Part shown: positions 15,951 to 24,687 of the stretch, piece after piece
How positions within the stretch are numbered: the first letter of the stretch is position 1
Layout of the letters: the number at the start of each line of letters is the position of its first letter
Source of the DNA: Acidobacteriaceae bacterium
GTDB taxonomy: Bacteria > Acidobacteriota > Terriglobia > Terriglobales > Acidobacteriaceae
Length of the DNA stretch: 64,000 bases
Direction: 5' to 3'
Assembly: GCA_903642235.1 (NCBI GenBank)
Contig: CAHJWL010000002.1
Span: forward strand, 124,001 to 188,000
Translations under genes and position numbers: made by a program
Notes under the pieces: model-generated
Seen by the model: only the letters and a program-made list of their open reading frames with translations
Told to the model about the DNA's origin: nothing
Databases searched by the model: none

Positions 15951-18848
15951 CTAGTTCGTTACGGTAAGGGTCAAGATGACCGTATGTACAAGCGCCTGAC
16001 CTGTGCTGTTGGTGCCACTTGCCGTCACGTTGACCAGATACGTTCCTGCTGCGGTTGGAGTGGTAACGGTTTGGGTAGTTGTCCCTCCATTGCTTGAAGC
16101 CGTTCCGGAGCCGCACCCTATCAGGCTGATAGCAGAGATGGAAAGGACTGCCGCGAAAAGGCCAGCGATTCTCTTGCGCCGCGGAAGTACGAGAATCAGG
16201 ACGGACGCGAGCGCAACCGTTCCAGCACCCGTTCCGAGCAGACCCGGATGTTCCAGACTTGCAGTTCCGGAGGCGGGCATGCGATACAGTCCGGTTGTGC
16301 CAAGCGCATTGCTCGTCGCCGTACTGAAAGCTGAGAAGCTGAGCGTGACTGTCCCAGCGGCGGTGGTCGAAACGGTGGCTGAGGGTGCGGAGAACTTGAA
16401 GCCTGCAGCAAGACTGGAGTCTGTGCTTGCCGAGAAGGTAACCGGGCCGCTGAATCCGGTGAACGACGTGACGCTCAGCACAACGGGTGCACTTGTGCTG
16501 CCGCTTCGCACGGTCATCGCCGGCAGACAAGGCGAGAGCGAGAAGTCAGGGATAGTGGTCGAGACGATATCGATGATTCTGGTGGGCGCTAATGGGTTTG
16601 GGAGCACGGTCTTTGCAAGATAACCTTTAGACGGCGCGAAAGTGGCGCTGCCCAGATAAACCGCGGCGACATTATGAGAGCCCGAGCTTAAGCCAGTTGT
16701 CGGTGCCGTAAAAGTCGCCGTGCCGTTGGTCAAAGTGACCGGTGCCCCTACAGGTGCTCCGTCTATCAGCATCTGAACGGATCCGGTCGGGACGACGCCG
16801 GTAGCCAGACCATTGAGGGCAACGGCTTCGGTCACTCCGACCGTTATGGTGATTGCGCCGCCACTGATGCCGCAACTCTGCGCACCTGTTGGAAGCGTCA
16901 CCGTTGTCACTGTGCCGGCTGAACCTGTAGTGCTGGCAACCCCTGCCGGAGTAGCAGTCTGCCAGGCATTAGCCAGATTATTCGCATCAACGCTTCCCCA
17001 ACCGGTCGCGAGATCGTACCCGGCCGCGGCGCTGAATCCTATGCTGTTCGCCGTCTGGCAGTCGGGGGCGCCGGCCGGGCATGGGCTATTGTTGTTCCCT
17101 GTCGTGATGTCGTGAAAAGCAGCGCTGCCCCCCAGACCATAGAGCACGGGATTGATGTTTCCGAGACCGGTTGTTGCTCCTATCTTCTGTTCCACAAGGG
17201 CAAGAATGCCAGCAAAAGAGGGGACGCCGGCGCTGGTTCCACCAACGACCGCAAGCGTCCCAGATGCGTCACGGAACCCGTCCGTACAAGAGGCCACGGT
17301 CGTGACACCGCTGATGACGGGAACACAGTAGAGGTATCCATCGTGGCCCGACGCGGCAGCGAGGGCAACATCCGGAACATCTCGCGAGAGGTCAGAGGGA
17401 ACGCCAGCGCCAACCTGCCAGACTGGCTTGGTGAAGTAAAGGCTCGCTCCGCCTCCACCCGCTGCAAGTCCTCCGAAATAGGCGTATTCATTCCAGACCG
17501 CCTCCGGAACGTAACCGAGTGCGGAGGAGACCACGTCAGAAGTGCCAGTCGCGCTCTGCCAGTAAGTGCTTGGCGAGACGGTGTCGGTGAACATCGTTCC
17601 ACCAACGGCAGTCACATACGGAGAGCTTGCCGGGAAGTCGACAGCCAGACCATCTGCAGCGCTGACGGACTCGTAATCGCAGTCGGTTGCCCCCGAGTCA
17701 CCACCGGGAGCAATGATCGTCTGACCCTGGACATTTGCCTGCTGAAACAAGGTGCTGAAGCTGGAGATAAATGCCGCATCCAGGGCCGGCTCACAGTTCC
17801 CGTAGCTGATCGAGAGAATCGGTGCGGTTCTTGCTGTTATGGCAAACAGGAGCGAGTTGAAGACTCCGTTTGAAGCGTGGGAGCTGTTGACATAGACAAT
17901 CCTGGCATTCGGTGCTGAGGCACCCGCCCATTCCACATCAAGCTGTGCCTCGGGAAGATCATCTGCTTGGCTACCCGGGTCTGCGGCGCTTGCAGAGACA
18001 ATGGTCGACACCTGCGCGGGCAGGCCACCTGCCGCCCTGAAAGCCGCGACTGCCGGAAGAGAGATGTCTGTCTGTCCCATGACGGCGATAGTTGCGCCAG
18101 TGCCGTTAATAGCGGCGGACAGGAGGGGCTGAGAGTTATAGATGGTGTGAAAGTCGCTCGGAGCAAGGAAGTGCGAGCCGCTTTGGCCCGAGGTGAAGGC
18201 AGGTGTTGCTTCCTTTGCCGCAACGAGATGGGAACGTGCATGGGAGACCGGTTTGAAGTCATTCAGACCAACGATGCCGGAGACAACATTTGCAATCGCT
18301 GCGGGAAGAACCGGATCGGTCATATTGGCAATGTGCTGCTCCCCGTGTGAGAGGAGCGAGTGCATGCTGACGCCAAACGCCTGCTGGATTTGCGCTACGG
18401 TGCCGCTAACTGTGACAAGTGAGCTACTGGGGGCGGTGTAGGTGATGGTCAACCCTTGTGAGCCGAGCCAGCTTTTCACCTTTGCAAGATCCGCGGCCGA
18501 AAGGCCGAACTGCTCCCCGAACTGCGCCGGCGTCAGCCAATGGCGGTACTGCGGTGAACCCGGCGTCTGCTGGGCCGCCATGAGCTGATCGAGTGCGGCC
18601 TGTTGCGCGAGGGTACGACTGAAGAAGAGGGTGACTCCCTCGATGCGCTGATCGGCCGGTGCCTGACCCAGATCCGTAGCGGCCTTGGTTCGACCGGCAA
18701 CACTGTGCGCGACGACTCCACGGGACCCACCATCGACAGCGGCAATGCGGTCTGGCTGATTCAGGGCAAAGCTAAGCCTTGGCGAAAGAAGCAGGACTGG
18801 TGAAAGAAGCAGGGCGACGACGGAGAGAGGGTTGGGGAAGCTCGGCAT
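15951..18848 (-). CDS. Secreted S53 (sedolisin/kumamolisin-type) protease with Ig-like domain and membrane tail
   Basis: 965 residues from an ATG preceded by AGGA that opens a good signal peptide (cleavage near residue 27). A longer frame begins at 18995 but lacks a signal. The Pro-kumamolisin activation domain spans about 70-200. The catalytic domain spans about 230-620, with Glu300 and Asp304 in LPEAQLDVEW, oxyanion Asp384 in PGGDSG and the nucleophile Ser539 in GGTSAGVPSF. The Ca-binding end is GYDLATGWGSVD. An Ig-like repeat, a second beta domain and a tail of two helices around PRRKR with a following IGCGSG complete it. S53 enzymes are acid endopeptidases that self-process. It is second in a two-gene unit after a decayed paralogue. 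Confidence 0.93.
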   Translation of the reverse strand: MPSFPNPLSVVALLLSPVLLLSPRLSFALNQPDRIAAVDGGSRGVVAHSVAGRTKAATDLGQAPADQRIEGVTLFFSRTLAQQAALDQLMAAQQTPGSPQYRHWLTPAQFGEQFGLSAADLAKVKSWLGSQGLTITYTAPSSSLVTVSGTVAQIQQAFGVSMHSLLSHGEQHIANMTDPVLPAAIANVVSGIVGLNDFKPVSHARSHLVAAKEATPAFTSGQSGSHFLAPSDFHTIYNSQPLLSAAINGTGATIAVMGQTDISLPAVAAFRAAGGLPAQVSTIVSASAADPGSQADDLPEAQLDVEWAGASAPNARIVYVNSSHASNGVFNSLLFAITARTAPILSISYGNCEPALDAAFISSFSTLFQQANVQGQTIIAPGGDSGATDCDYESVSAADGLAVDFPASSPYVTAVGGTMFTDTVSPSTYWQSATGTSDVVSSALGYVPEAVWNEYAYFGGLAAGGGGASLYFTKPVWQVGAGVPSDLSRDVPDVALAAASGHDGYLYCVPVISGVTTVASCTDGFRDASGTLAVVGGTSAGVPSFAGILALVEQKIGATTGLGNINPVLYGLGGSAAFHDITTGNNNSPCPAGAPDCQTANSIGFSAAAGYDLATGWGSVDANNLANAWQTATPAGVASTTGSAGTVTTVTLPTGAQSCGISGGAITITVGVTEAVALNGLATGVVPTGSVQMLIDGAPVGAPVTLTNGTATFTAPTTGLSSGSHNVAAVYLGSATFAPSKGYLAKTVLPNPLAPTRIIDIVSTTIPDFSLSPCLPAMTVRSGSTSAPVVLSVTSFTGFSGPVTFSASTDSSLAAGFKFSAPSATVSTTAAGTVTLSFSAFSTATSNALGTTGLYRMPASGTASLEHPGLLGTGAGTVALASVLILVLPRRKRIAGLFAAVLSISAISLIGCGSGTASSNGGTTTQTVTTPTAAGTYLVNVTASGTNSTGQALVHTVILTLTVTN

Positions 18849-19003
18849 AGACAGTCCTAGAATCTCAGGTCTCGCGCTTGGACGGAAGGTAAATACCAGC
18901 GCATCCTGCCTGACACGCAAAGCCGGAGAGATTCTCTGCGTGGTTAAACCAGGTGCTGCATTAAAGTTGCGCTCTCTGCCGAGCTTTCCAAACACCTCGT
19001 CTC

Positions 19004-22000
19004 CTATTGCACGGTCACCTGATATTGATAGGTGTGCCGAATGGTGTTGGTCCCGTCCGATCCGGCCGCGGTTATCACGAAGTTTTGCGTGCCGAGCGGA
19101 GTTCCTCCGGTAGCCGAGGAGCCGGACGATCCGGGATCAGTGCTCGCAGCGGAACTGGCGGCGTCTGTGACGCCAAGGCCGCAGCCGAGATTGGCGGTGA
19201 GGAGCCCGGCGGCGATGAACACCGTGAGCAGGCCAGGCAAGACGCGGCGACGAATTGGAAAGATCACCAGACCCAGTGCGGCAAGAGAGACACCGGTGGC
19301 CACCTTCCAGAGACCCACTCTGCGGACGGGTGTCTCTAAAGCTCTTGTTGCGCTCGCCGCTGTTGTCGTAATGGTTAGAACCGTCGCGCCGCCGCCCGAG
19401 ACAGCGGCAGGAGCAAAGCTGCAGGTAGACGCGCTCGATGCAGGCGGCGTGCAGCCAAGGCTTACAGTACCGGCAAAGCCTCCGCTCTCTCCTACAAAGA
19501 CCGTGACCTGCTGGCTCTTGCCCTGCGCCAGGGAAAGCGATGTCGGCGTCATGGTGACATTGAAGTCAGAGAGGGAGAGGACGAGCACAGCGCTGATGGC
19601 CGAGGCATAGTTGCCGTCGCCGCTGTATTGGGCGTAGATGTGGTGCGTCCCGGGCAGGAGACCCGTCGTGGTGAACAGGCCGATCGAGGCTGTCGGGCCG
19701 TTCGCCACAAGCGTTGCCGGGTTGCCGAGCTGCACGACCGCGCCGTTGAAGGTATCAAAGAACGTGATGGTACCGGTCGGACCAGTGCCGTAGGTGATGG
19801 TGGTCGTGGTCATGGCGGTGAAGATGATGTTGACACCCGCGAGCGAGTTGGAGCCGGAGACGGTAGAAGCAAGAGTTAGTGAATCAGGCAGTATCGTTGG
19901 GCTGACAGCCACGGCGCCCGAGGTACTGGTGTTCCAGTTGGAGTCCCCGGTGTAGATGGCGGTGATGGTATGGGTTCTACTTCCTGAAAGCGCCAGGCTG
20001 ATGGTTGCTTGATTGGTCGCAACAGGCGAGGTGGCCAGCAGCTTGCCGGAGTCGTAGAAGCTGACAGAGCCGTTGTAGACGTACGTGCCGGTTCCGTTGC
20101 CAGCATTGGCAACTGTCGCCGTAAGTGTAATCGGTTGTCCGGCTTGCGGTGCAGAGGGTGTGACGGAGATGGCAGTGTTGGTGTATCCCTTGACCGCCTT
20201 CAGCGGGAGACGGGGCGGCGTCTGGCACTGGTAGTTGGTTGTTCCCTGGCACATCACATCGAGCTCGTAGGTGCCTGGTGACGGAACGGACACAACGATG
20301 TTGGCGGTGGCTGTGTTTCCGCCGGGGTTCGGGCTAAGGACTGCCGTGTACAGGGCCCCCGTAATGCCTTCAATCTGGGCGGAGACCGGGCCGCTCGGTG
20401 CTGCGTTCGCGCCAGGGAGAGCCACGGTTGCCGTCACTGTGGCCGTGGCCCCGTACGGAACGTTGGTTGCGGGCGCAACGGACGCCGTCAACGTTGCGTT
20501 CACCGGACTGATTGTGACCGTCGCCTTGATGGTACTGGCTGAACCGGTGTAGCTTCCATCGCCCGAGTAGACGGCGGAGATGGCGTAGGTCCCCACGGGC
20601 AGGACATCGGGGATGAGCGTTGCATTGCCGTTTCCATCGATGGTTGAGCTGCCCAGAGTCCCCTGGGACGATGCTGAAAAGACCACCGTGCCTGTCGGGT
20701 TCATCGAGCCGTAGGAGTTGGGAACAACCTTCGCAGTGAGGGTGAAGCTGTCGCCATAGCGGACCGCGTAGCTCGAAGACTGCACGCCTGTGATGGTCGA
20801 GATAGAGGCTGTAGCGCGGGGAAAGACCTTGAGCAGAGTTGCCAAATCGATCTTGCCCAGGCCGGATGCAGGCTCCCAGCGTCCGGTGCCGGATGTAGGC
20901 GTCAGCCCATCGGCGACTGTGGTTGGCTGCGTGTAGAGGCCGGGTGTCTTGGCCAGAGCATACAGCGTTGCATTTACATTTCCGAGGCGCTGGCCTGTCT
21001 GCTGAACGAGTGTTCGCAGTGTGGTTGCGAGCGCCTCCGCCGAGTCCGCGGTGAGGTCGGGTTCATGGCGGAAAGCATCTGGCGGCAGCCCCGGCGCCGC
21101 CTGCCATGTGGGTCTGACCTCGGCTGCCGTGCTGGCGGCGGAGGTGATGGCGGCCGGTGCAAGCCTTACTGCGGTGACCTCGCCCAGGGCGGCGGGAAAG
21201 CTCGGCCGCTCGCTCAACACCGACGAGTCCCCCGCCTGAGTTAAGGAGCAGGCGCTCGGGGCTACGATGGTCATGCCCTGCGCGTTCGCCTGGCGGAGGA
21301 GAGCGCGGTACGCAGCGATCTCCGCGGACGAGAGGTCGTTCAGACACGCCGCAGACGAGAGGGTTACGACGGCGCTTGTGTTTGCGTCTACCAACTCGGT
21401 CAGCTGAGTAAGCGGATCGGTTGCAGGAGGAGCGGCCGTCGACGGCGAACGGCCCAGGTCGCCCTGTGCCGCGCTCGAGCCGATTGCCTGCGGGATGAGA
21501 GCCGCGAGCGAGGCGTTCCCTCCTGTACTCAGCGTACTTCGAGAGCTTGCCGGCGGCGGCAGATCATCGAGCCCGGAGATGCTCTCAACCTGAGCGGCAA
21601 GGGCGGCCGGGGTCGTTGGTTCCGCCACATTCGCGAAATAAATGTTGCCCGCGGCTGCCACCCTGTGCAGAGGAACGCCAAAGGCACTCTGTACCTGACT
21701 GGCAGCACCGGCAATAGTGATTGAGGTCCGCGCGGCAGAGACGGAGCGGATGCTGAAACCTTGCGAGGCGAGCCATGAGGACATCTCACCCAGGGTCTGT
21801 GCGGTCATGCCAAACTTATCGGCGTACTCAGCCGGGGTGAGCCAGTGATGGTAACTCGGGTTGATGCTGTCGATCTGCGCGGAGAGCAGCTGATCGAGGG
21901 CCGCTGTTTGCTGCGGTGACTGCCTTATGTACAGCGTGAAAACCAGCGGCTGCGATCCTGGAAGTTCACCGACATCTTCGAGCTGCGTCGCCTGGAGGGC

Positions 22001-22171
22001 CTGTCGAGCCCGCGTGGAGATCGCAGACCGTTGCGCCATCGCGCAGGAAGAAGAAAGCAGCAAGAGCATGGCCATCGCTACGCAGAAGAGCGCAGGCATC
22101 GTCCGGAGAAGGGCCTGCCGGCGACGGGGGCGAGGGATTGAGCTTGCAATAAGCGGCGGTAGCTTCAGCAT
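19004..22171 (-). CDS. Decayed S53-like secreted protein (pseudo-protease) with Ig-like repeats
   Basis: About 1055 residues. The signal peptide has a basic n-region (RPRRRQ) and a hydrophobic core ending in Ala-Met-Ala. The Pro-kumamolisin activation domain is intact (about 75-203, including HHWLTPAEYADKFG). The following protease-like part is only about 200 residues instead of about 390. The stretch with the Glu-Asp pair is missing, the oxyanion loop reads APSACSL and the nucleophile loop reads LTADSAEALATT, so all catalytic residues are gone. Four Ig-like repeats, one more beta domain and a tail of two helices around IRRR followed by LGCG end the protein. The start is uncertain: in-frame GTG at 22294 or ATG at 22171. 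It lies upstream of the active S53 gene. Confidence 0.85.
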   Translation of the reverse strand: MLKLPPLIASSIPRPRRRQALLRTMPALFCVAMAMLLLLSSSCAMAQRSAISTRARQALQATQLEDVGELPGSQPLVFTLYIRQSPQQTAALDQLLSAQIDSINPSYHHWLTPAEYADKFGMTAQTLGEMSSWLASQGFSIRSVSAARTSITIAGAASQVQSAFGVPLHRVAAAGNIYFANVAEPTTPAALAAQVESISGLDDLPPPASSRSTLSTGGNASLAALIPQAIGSSAAQGDLGRSPSTAAPPATDPLTQLTELVDANTSAVVTLSSAACLNDLSSAEIAAYRALLRQANAQGMTIVAPSACSLTQAGDSSVLSERPSFPAALGEVTAVRLAPAAITSAASTAAEVRPTWQAAPGLPPDAFRHEPDLTADSAEALATTLRTLVQQTGQRLGNVNATLYALAKTPGLYTQPTTVADGLTPTSGTGRWEPASGLGKIDLATLLKVFPRATASISTITGVQSSSYAVRYGDSFTLTAKVVPNSYGSMNPTGTVVFSASSQGTLGSSTIDGNGNATLIPDVLPVGTYAISAVYSGDGSYTGSASTIKATVTISPVNATLTASVAPATNVPYGATATVTATVALPGANAAPSGPVSAQIEGITGALYTAVLSPNPGGNTATANIVVSVPSPGTYELDVMCQGTTNYQCQTPPRLPLKAVKGYTNTAISVTPSAPQAGQPITLTATVANAGNGTGTYVYNGSVSFYDSGKLLATSPVATNQATISLALSGSRTHTITAIYTGDSNWNTSTSGAVAVSPTILPDSLTLASTVSGSNSLAGVNIIFTAMTTTTITYGTGPTGTITFFDTFNGAVVQLGNPATLVANGPTASIGLFTTTGLLPGTHHIYAQYSGDGNYASAISAVLVLSLSDFNVTMTPTSLSLAQGKSQQVTVFVGESGGFAGTVSLGCTPPASSASTCSFAPAAVSGGGATVLTITTTAASATRALETPVRRVGLWKVATGVSLAALGLVIFPIRRRVLPGLLTVFIAAGLLTANLGCGLGVTDAASSAASTDPGSSGSSATGGTPLGTQNFVITAAGSDGTNTIRHTYQYQVTVQ

Positions 22172-22330
22172 GGTCGAGCCGATGTTTACAGGAGCTTGCA
22201 ACGGTCGCAAGAGCAGATCTGTAGCCAACAGAGGGAGTGACCCTGCAAGGTTTGGGGGATTGACGATCTGCTCAGTTGTATGGAGGACGTCCACGCCGCA
22301 CGCCCGTGCAGCTGCTTCGTTTCGTACACC

Positions 22331-23044
22331 ATGCTAGGTTTGGGTATGGCTGGATATCTCGATCAGGCGCTGGAAAAGATCAGGGAGTTTGAAGGATCCG
22401 TTCCCTGGATGTACCTGGACACCGTTGGCAAGGTTACGGTGGGCGTCGGCCTGATGCTTGGAAATGAGATCGCAGCTCTCAGCCTGCCCTTTGTCGTGGG
22501 GGATCAACCAGCCGGGCTCGATCAGATCGGTCGGGAATTCGCCCGTGTACGCGCCATGAAGTCGGGGCGGGCGGCAAAGTTCTACGTGAGCAAGCTGGGG
22601 CTGTATCTGCCGGATGACGCCATTGATGCAAAGCTGCGAGACACGATCCGGGGTTTTGAGAGCTATTTGCGGTTGCATATCAGCGGGTATGAGGCCCTTC
22701 CAGACACGGCAAAGCTTGCGCTTCTGGACATGGTCTACAACCTTGGCCCCGGCCGGCTGTTTGCGGAGTATCCGCATTTGATTGCTGCGGTCGAGCGCGG
22801 GGATTGGAGGGCGGCGGCGGCCTCAAGTCTGCGGAGGGGTCCTTCCTCGGAGAGAAACGCCTGGGTCAAACAGCAGTTCCTGGCGGCAGCTTCCGTGGTG
22901 CAGCTCAAAGCCGAGGGACGTGAGGCGTTCAGCGGTCTTCTGCTCGGTTTGATGACAGGAATCGCGGCCGCCGCTGCCGTCACCATTCTTTCCGGCGTAC
23001 TGGATACTCTGGCTGCCGGCATTCGTAGCCGTCAAAGTGCGTGA
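22331..23044 (+). CDS. T4-lysozyme-like (GH24) muramidase with C-terminal membrane anchor
   Basis: About 237 residues. REFEGSVPWMYLDTVGKVTVG reproduces the phage T4 lysozyme catalytic spacing: Glu21, then Asp 9 residues on (30), then Thr 6 further (36). The C-lobe includes LALLDMVYNLGPGRL, typical of GH24, and ends with a hydrophobic helix (about residues 205-228) and a short basic tail (IRSRQSA). No signal peptide is seen, so the enzyme part may face the cytoplasm unless the C-terminal helix inserts it post-translationally. There are no phage neighbours. Start is ATG 22331 or ATG 22346; neither has a clear ribosome-binding site. It is divergent from the S53 pair. Confidence 0.85.
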   Translation: MLGLGMAGYLDQALEKIREFEGSVPWMYLDTVGKVTVGVGLMLGNEIAALSLPFVVGDQPAGLDQIGREFARVRAMKSGRAAKFYVSKLGLYLPDDAIDAKLRDTIRGFESYLRLHISGYEALPDTAKLALLDMVYNLGPGRLFAEYPHLIAAVERGDWRAAAASSLRRGPSSERNAWVKQQFLAAASVVQLKAEGREAFSGLLLGLMTGIAAAAAVTILSGVLDTLAAGIRSRQSA

Positions 23045-23118
23045 CGTGCACGGCAGCGAGCAGTCATGCGTCACAACGGACGCGTGTTGACGTCTTATAG
23101 TCTGTCCATATCGGAACT

Positions 23119-24687
23119 GTGAGGTTGAGCTTGTATCTGGAACGTTTCATCGGACGATGGCTTGCAATCGGCATCCTGGCTGCGGGATCCTTTGCCGCGG
23201 CACAGGATCTGGCCAGCTTTGAGCGGCGAACTACGGTCAAGGTGCTGCCGAACGGGTTGACGCTTGTGCTCTGTGAACGGCCAGAGGCACCGGTATTCAG
23301 CTTCTACACCCTGGTAAATGCTGGGAGCGCTAACGATCCAAACGGCGCGAGCGGCCTGGCGCACATGTTTGAGCATATGGCCTTCAAGGGAACGGACCAG
23401 GTCGGCACGACCGACTACGCGGCGGAGAAGGTTGCGCTCGAGAAAGTGGAGACGGCCTGGGCGGCCTACGATGTCGAGTTCCGCAAGCGTGTAGGGCAAG
23501 ATCCAACCCGGCTGGCTGAACTGAAGAAGAGTTTCGATGAGGCTGTGGCAAAGGCTCAGAGCTTCGTCGTACCAAATCAGTTCTCGCAGATCGCGGAGCA
23601 GAATGGGGCCACCGGCATTAATGCTTCCACCGGCGAAGATTCAACGCAGTATTTCTGGAGCATGCCCTCGAATCGCCTGGAACTCTGGGCCTACCTCGAG
23701 AGCGGACGCATCGGCCATCCGGTCGAACGGGAGTTTTACAAAGAGCGGGATGTGGTGCAGGAGGAGCGCCGGATGCGATCCGATTCTTCCCCGACCGGCC
23801 GCATGGTGGAACAGTTCCTCGCCGCGGCGTATGTCGCGCACCCGTACCGTGTGCCTGCAGTTGGCTGGGAGAGTGAGATCAGCCAGGTGAATGCGACAGA
23901 AGCAGAGGCCTTCCATAAGAAATACTATGTGCCCGCGAATATCGTTGTGGCCGTTGTCGGTGATTTCAAGACGGCGAGTACGCTGCCCGTACTCGAGCGA
24001 TACTTCGGAGCGATCCCGTCCGGACCGAAACCCGAGGAGATGACCACGGTTGAGCCAAGGCAATTTTCCGAGAAGACGGTCGTTATCCGCGAGGCGACAC
24101 AGCCCTTCTACATCGAGGGCTATCATCGGCCGGATTACCGAGATCCTGATGATGCCGTCTATGACGCCATCGCAGACCTCTTCTCAAATGGGCGTACCGC
24201 GCGGCTGTATCGCAGCTTGGTAAGGGACCAGAAGATCTCCGCCGAAGCTGAAGGAATCCCAAACTTTCCCGGAGACAAATTTCCATCGATGTTCGCTGTC
24301 TACGCAGTTCCTCTTCCGGGACACACACCGGAGCAGATGCGGGTGGCGATTCACAAGGAGTTTGACCTGTTGAAGTCGCAGGAGATCTCAGATGCTGAGT
24401 TGGCCCGGTATAAGACGCGAGCAAAGGCCGACCTGCTACGAGGATTGGGAAACAATGAGGGTCTGGCACAGCAACTTGCGGAATATCAGACAAGATTTGG
24501 GGATTGGCGCGAGCTCTTTCGCCAGTTGAATAAGGTGGACGCAGTGACCAAGGCGGACGTGAAGCGAGTGGCGAATAAAATCTTTGTCGAGGGCAATCGG
24601 ACGAGCGCACGTATCGAGTACGTTGCACCGTCGTCGAAGCCCGGTACAGCGGCGCCCGTTGCCGGTCAGACAGGAGGCGGCTTGTGA
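23119..24687 (+). CDS. M16-family zinc metalloprotease, catalytic partner
   Basis: 522 residues with a signal peptide (cleavage near FAAAQ, about residue 28). The inverted zinc motif HMFEH is at 82-86, and the third ligand Glu lies downstream in DVVQEERRMR. Between them is an insertion of about 60 residues that is charged and probably helical. The C-terminal half is a second M16-like domain (YHRPDYRDPDDAVYDAIADL onward). It would act outside the inner membrane as a peptidase of small peptides or peptide toxins. The start is a GTG. It overlaps the next gene by 4 nt (GTGA), and the two almost certainly form a heterodimer, as known for paired M16B peptidases. Confidence 0.92.
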   Translation: MRLSLYLERFIGRWLAIGILAAGSFAAAQDLASFERRTTVKVLPNGLTLVLCERPEAPVFSFYTLVNAGSANDPNGASGLAHMFEHMAFKGTDQVGTTDYAAEKVALEKVETAWAAYDVEFRKRVGQDPTRLAELKKSFDEAVAKAQSFVVPNQFSQIAEQNGATGINASTGEDSTQYFWSMPSNRLELWAYLESGRIGHPVEREFYKERDVVQEERRMRSDSSPTGRMVEQFLAAAYVAHPYRVPAVGWESEISQVNATEAEAFHKKYYVPANIVVAVVGDFKTASTLPVLERYFGAIPSGPKPEEMTTVEPRQFSEKTVVIREATQPFYIEGYHRPDYRDPDDAVYDAIADLFSNGRTARLYRSLVRDQKISAEAEGIPNFPGDKFPSMFAVYAVPLPGHTPEQMRVAIHKEFDLLKSQEISDAELARYKTRAKADLLRGLGNNEGLAQQLAEYQTRFGDWRELFRQLNKVDAVTKADVKRVANKIFVEGNRTSARIEYVAPSSKPGTAAPVAGQTGGGL

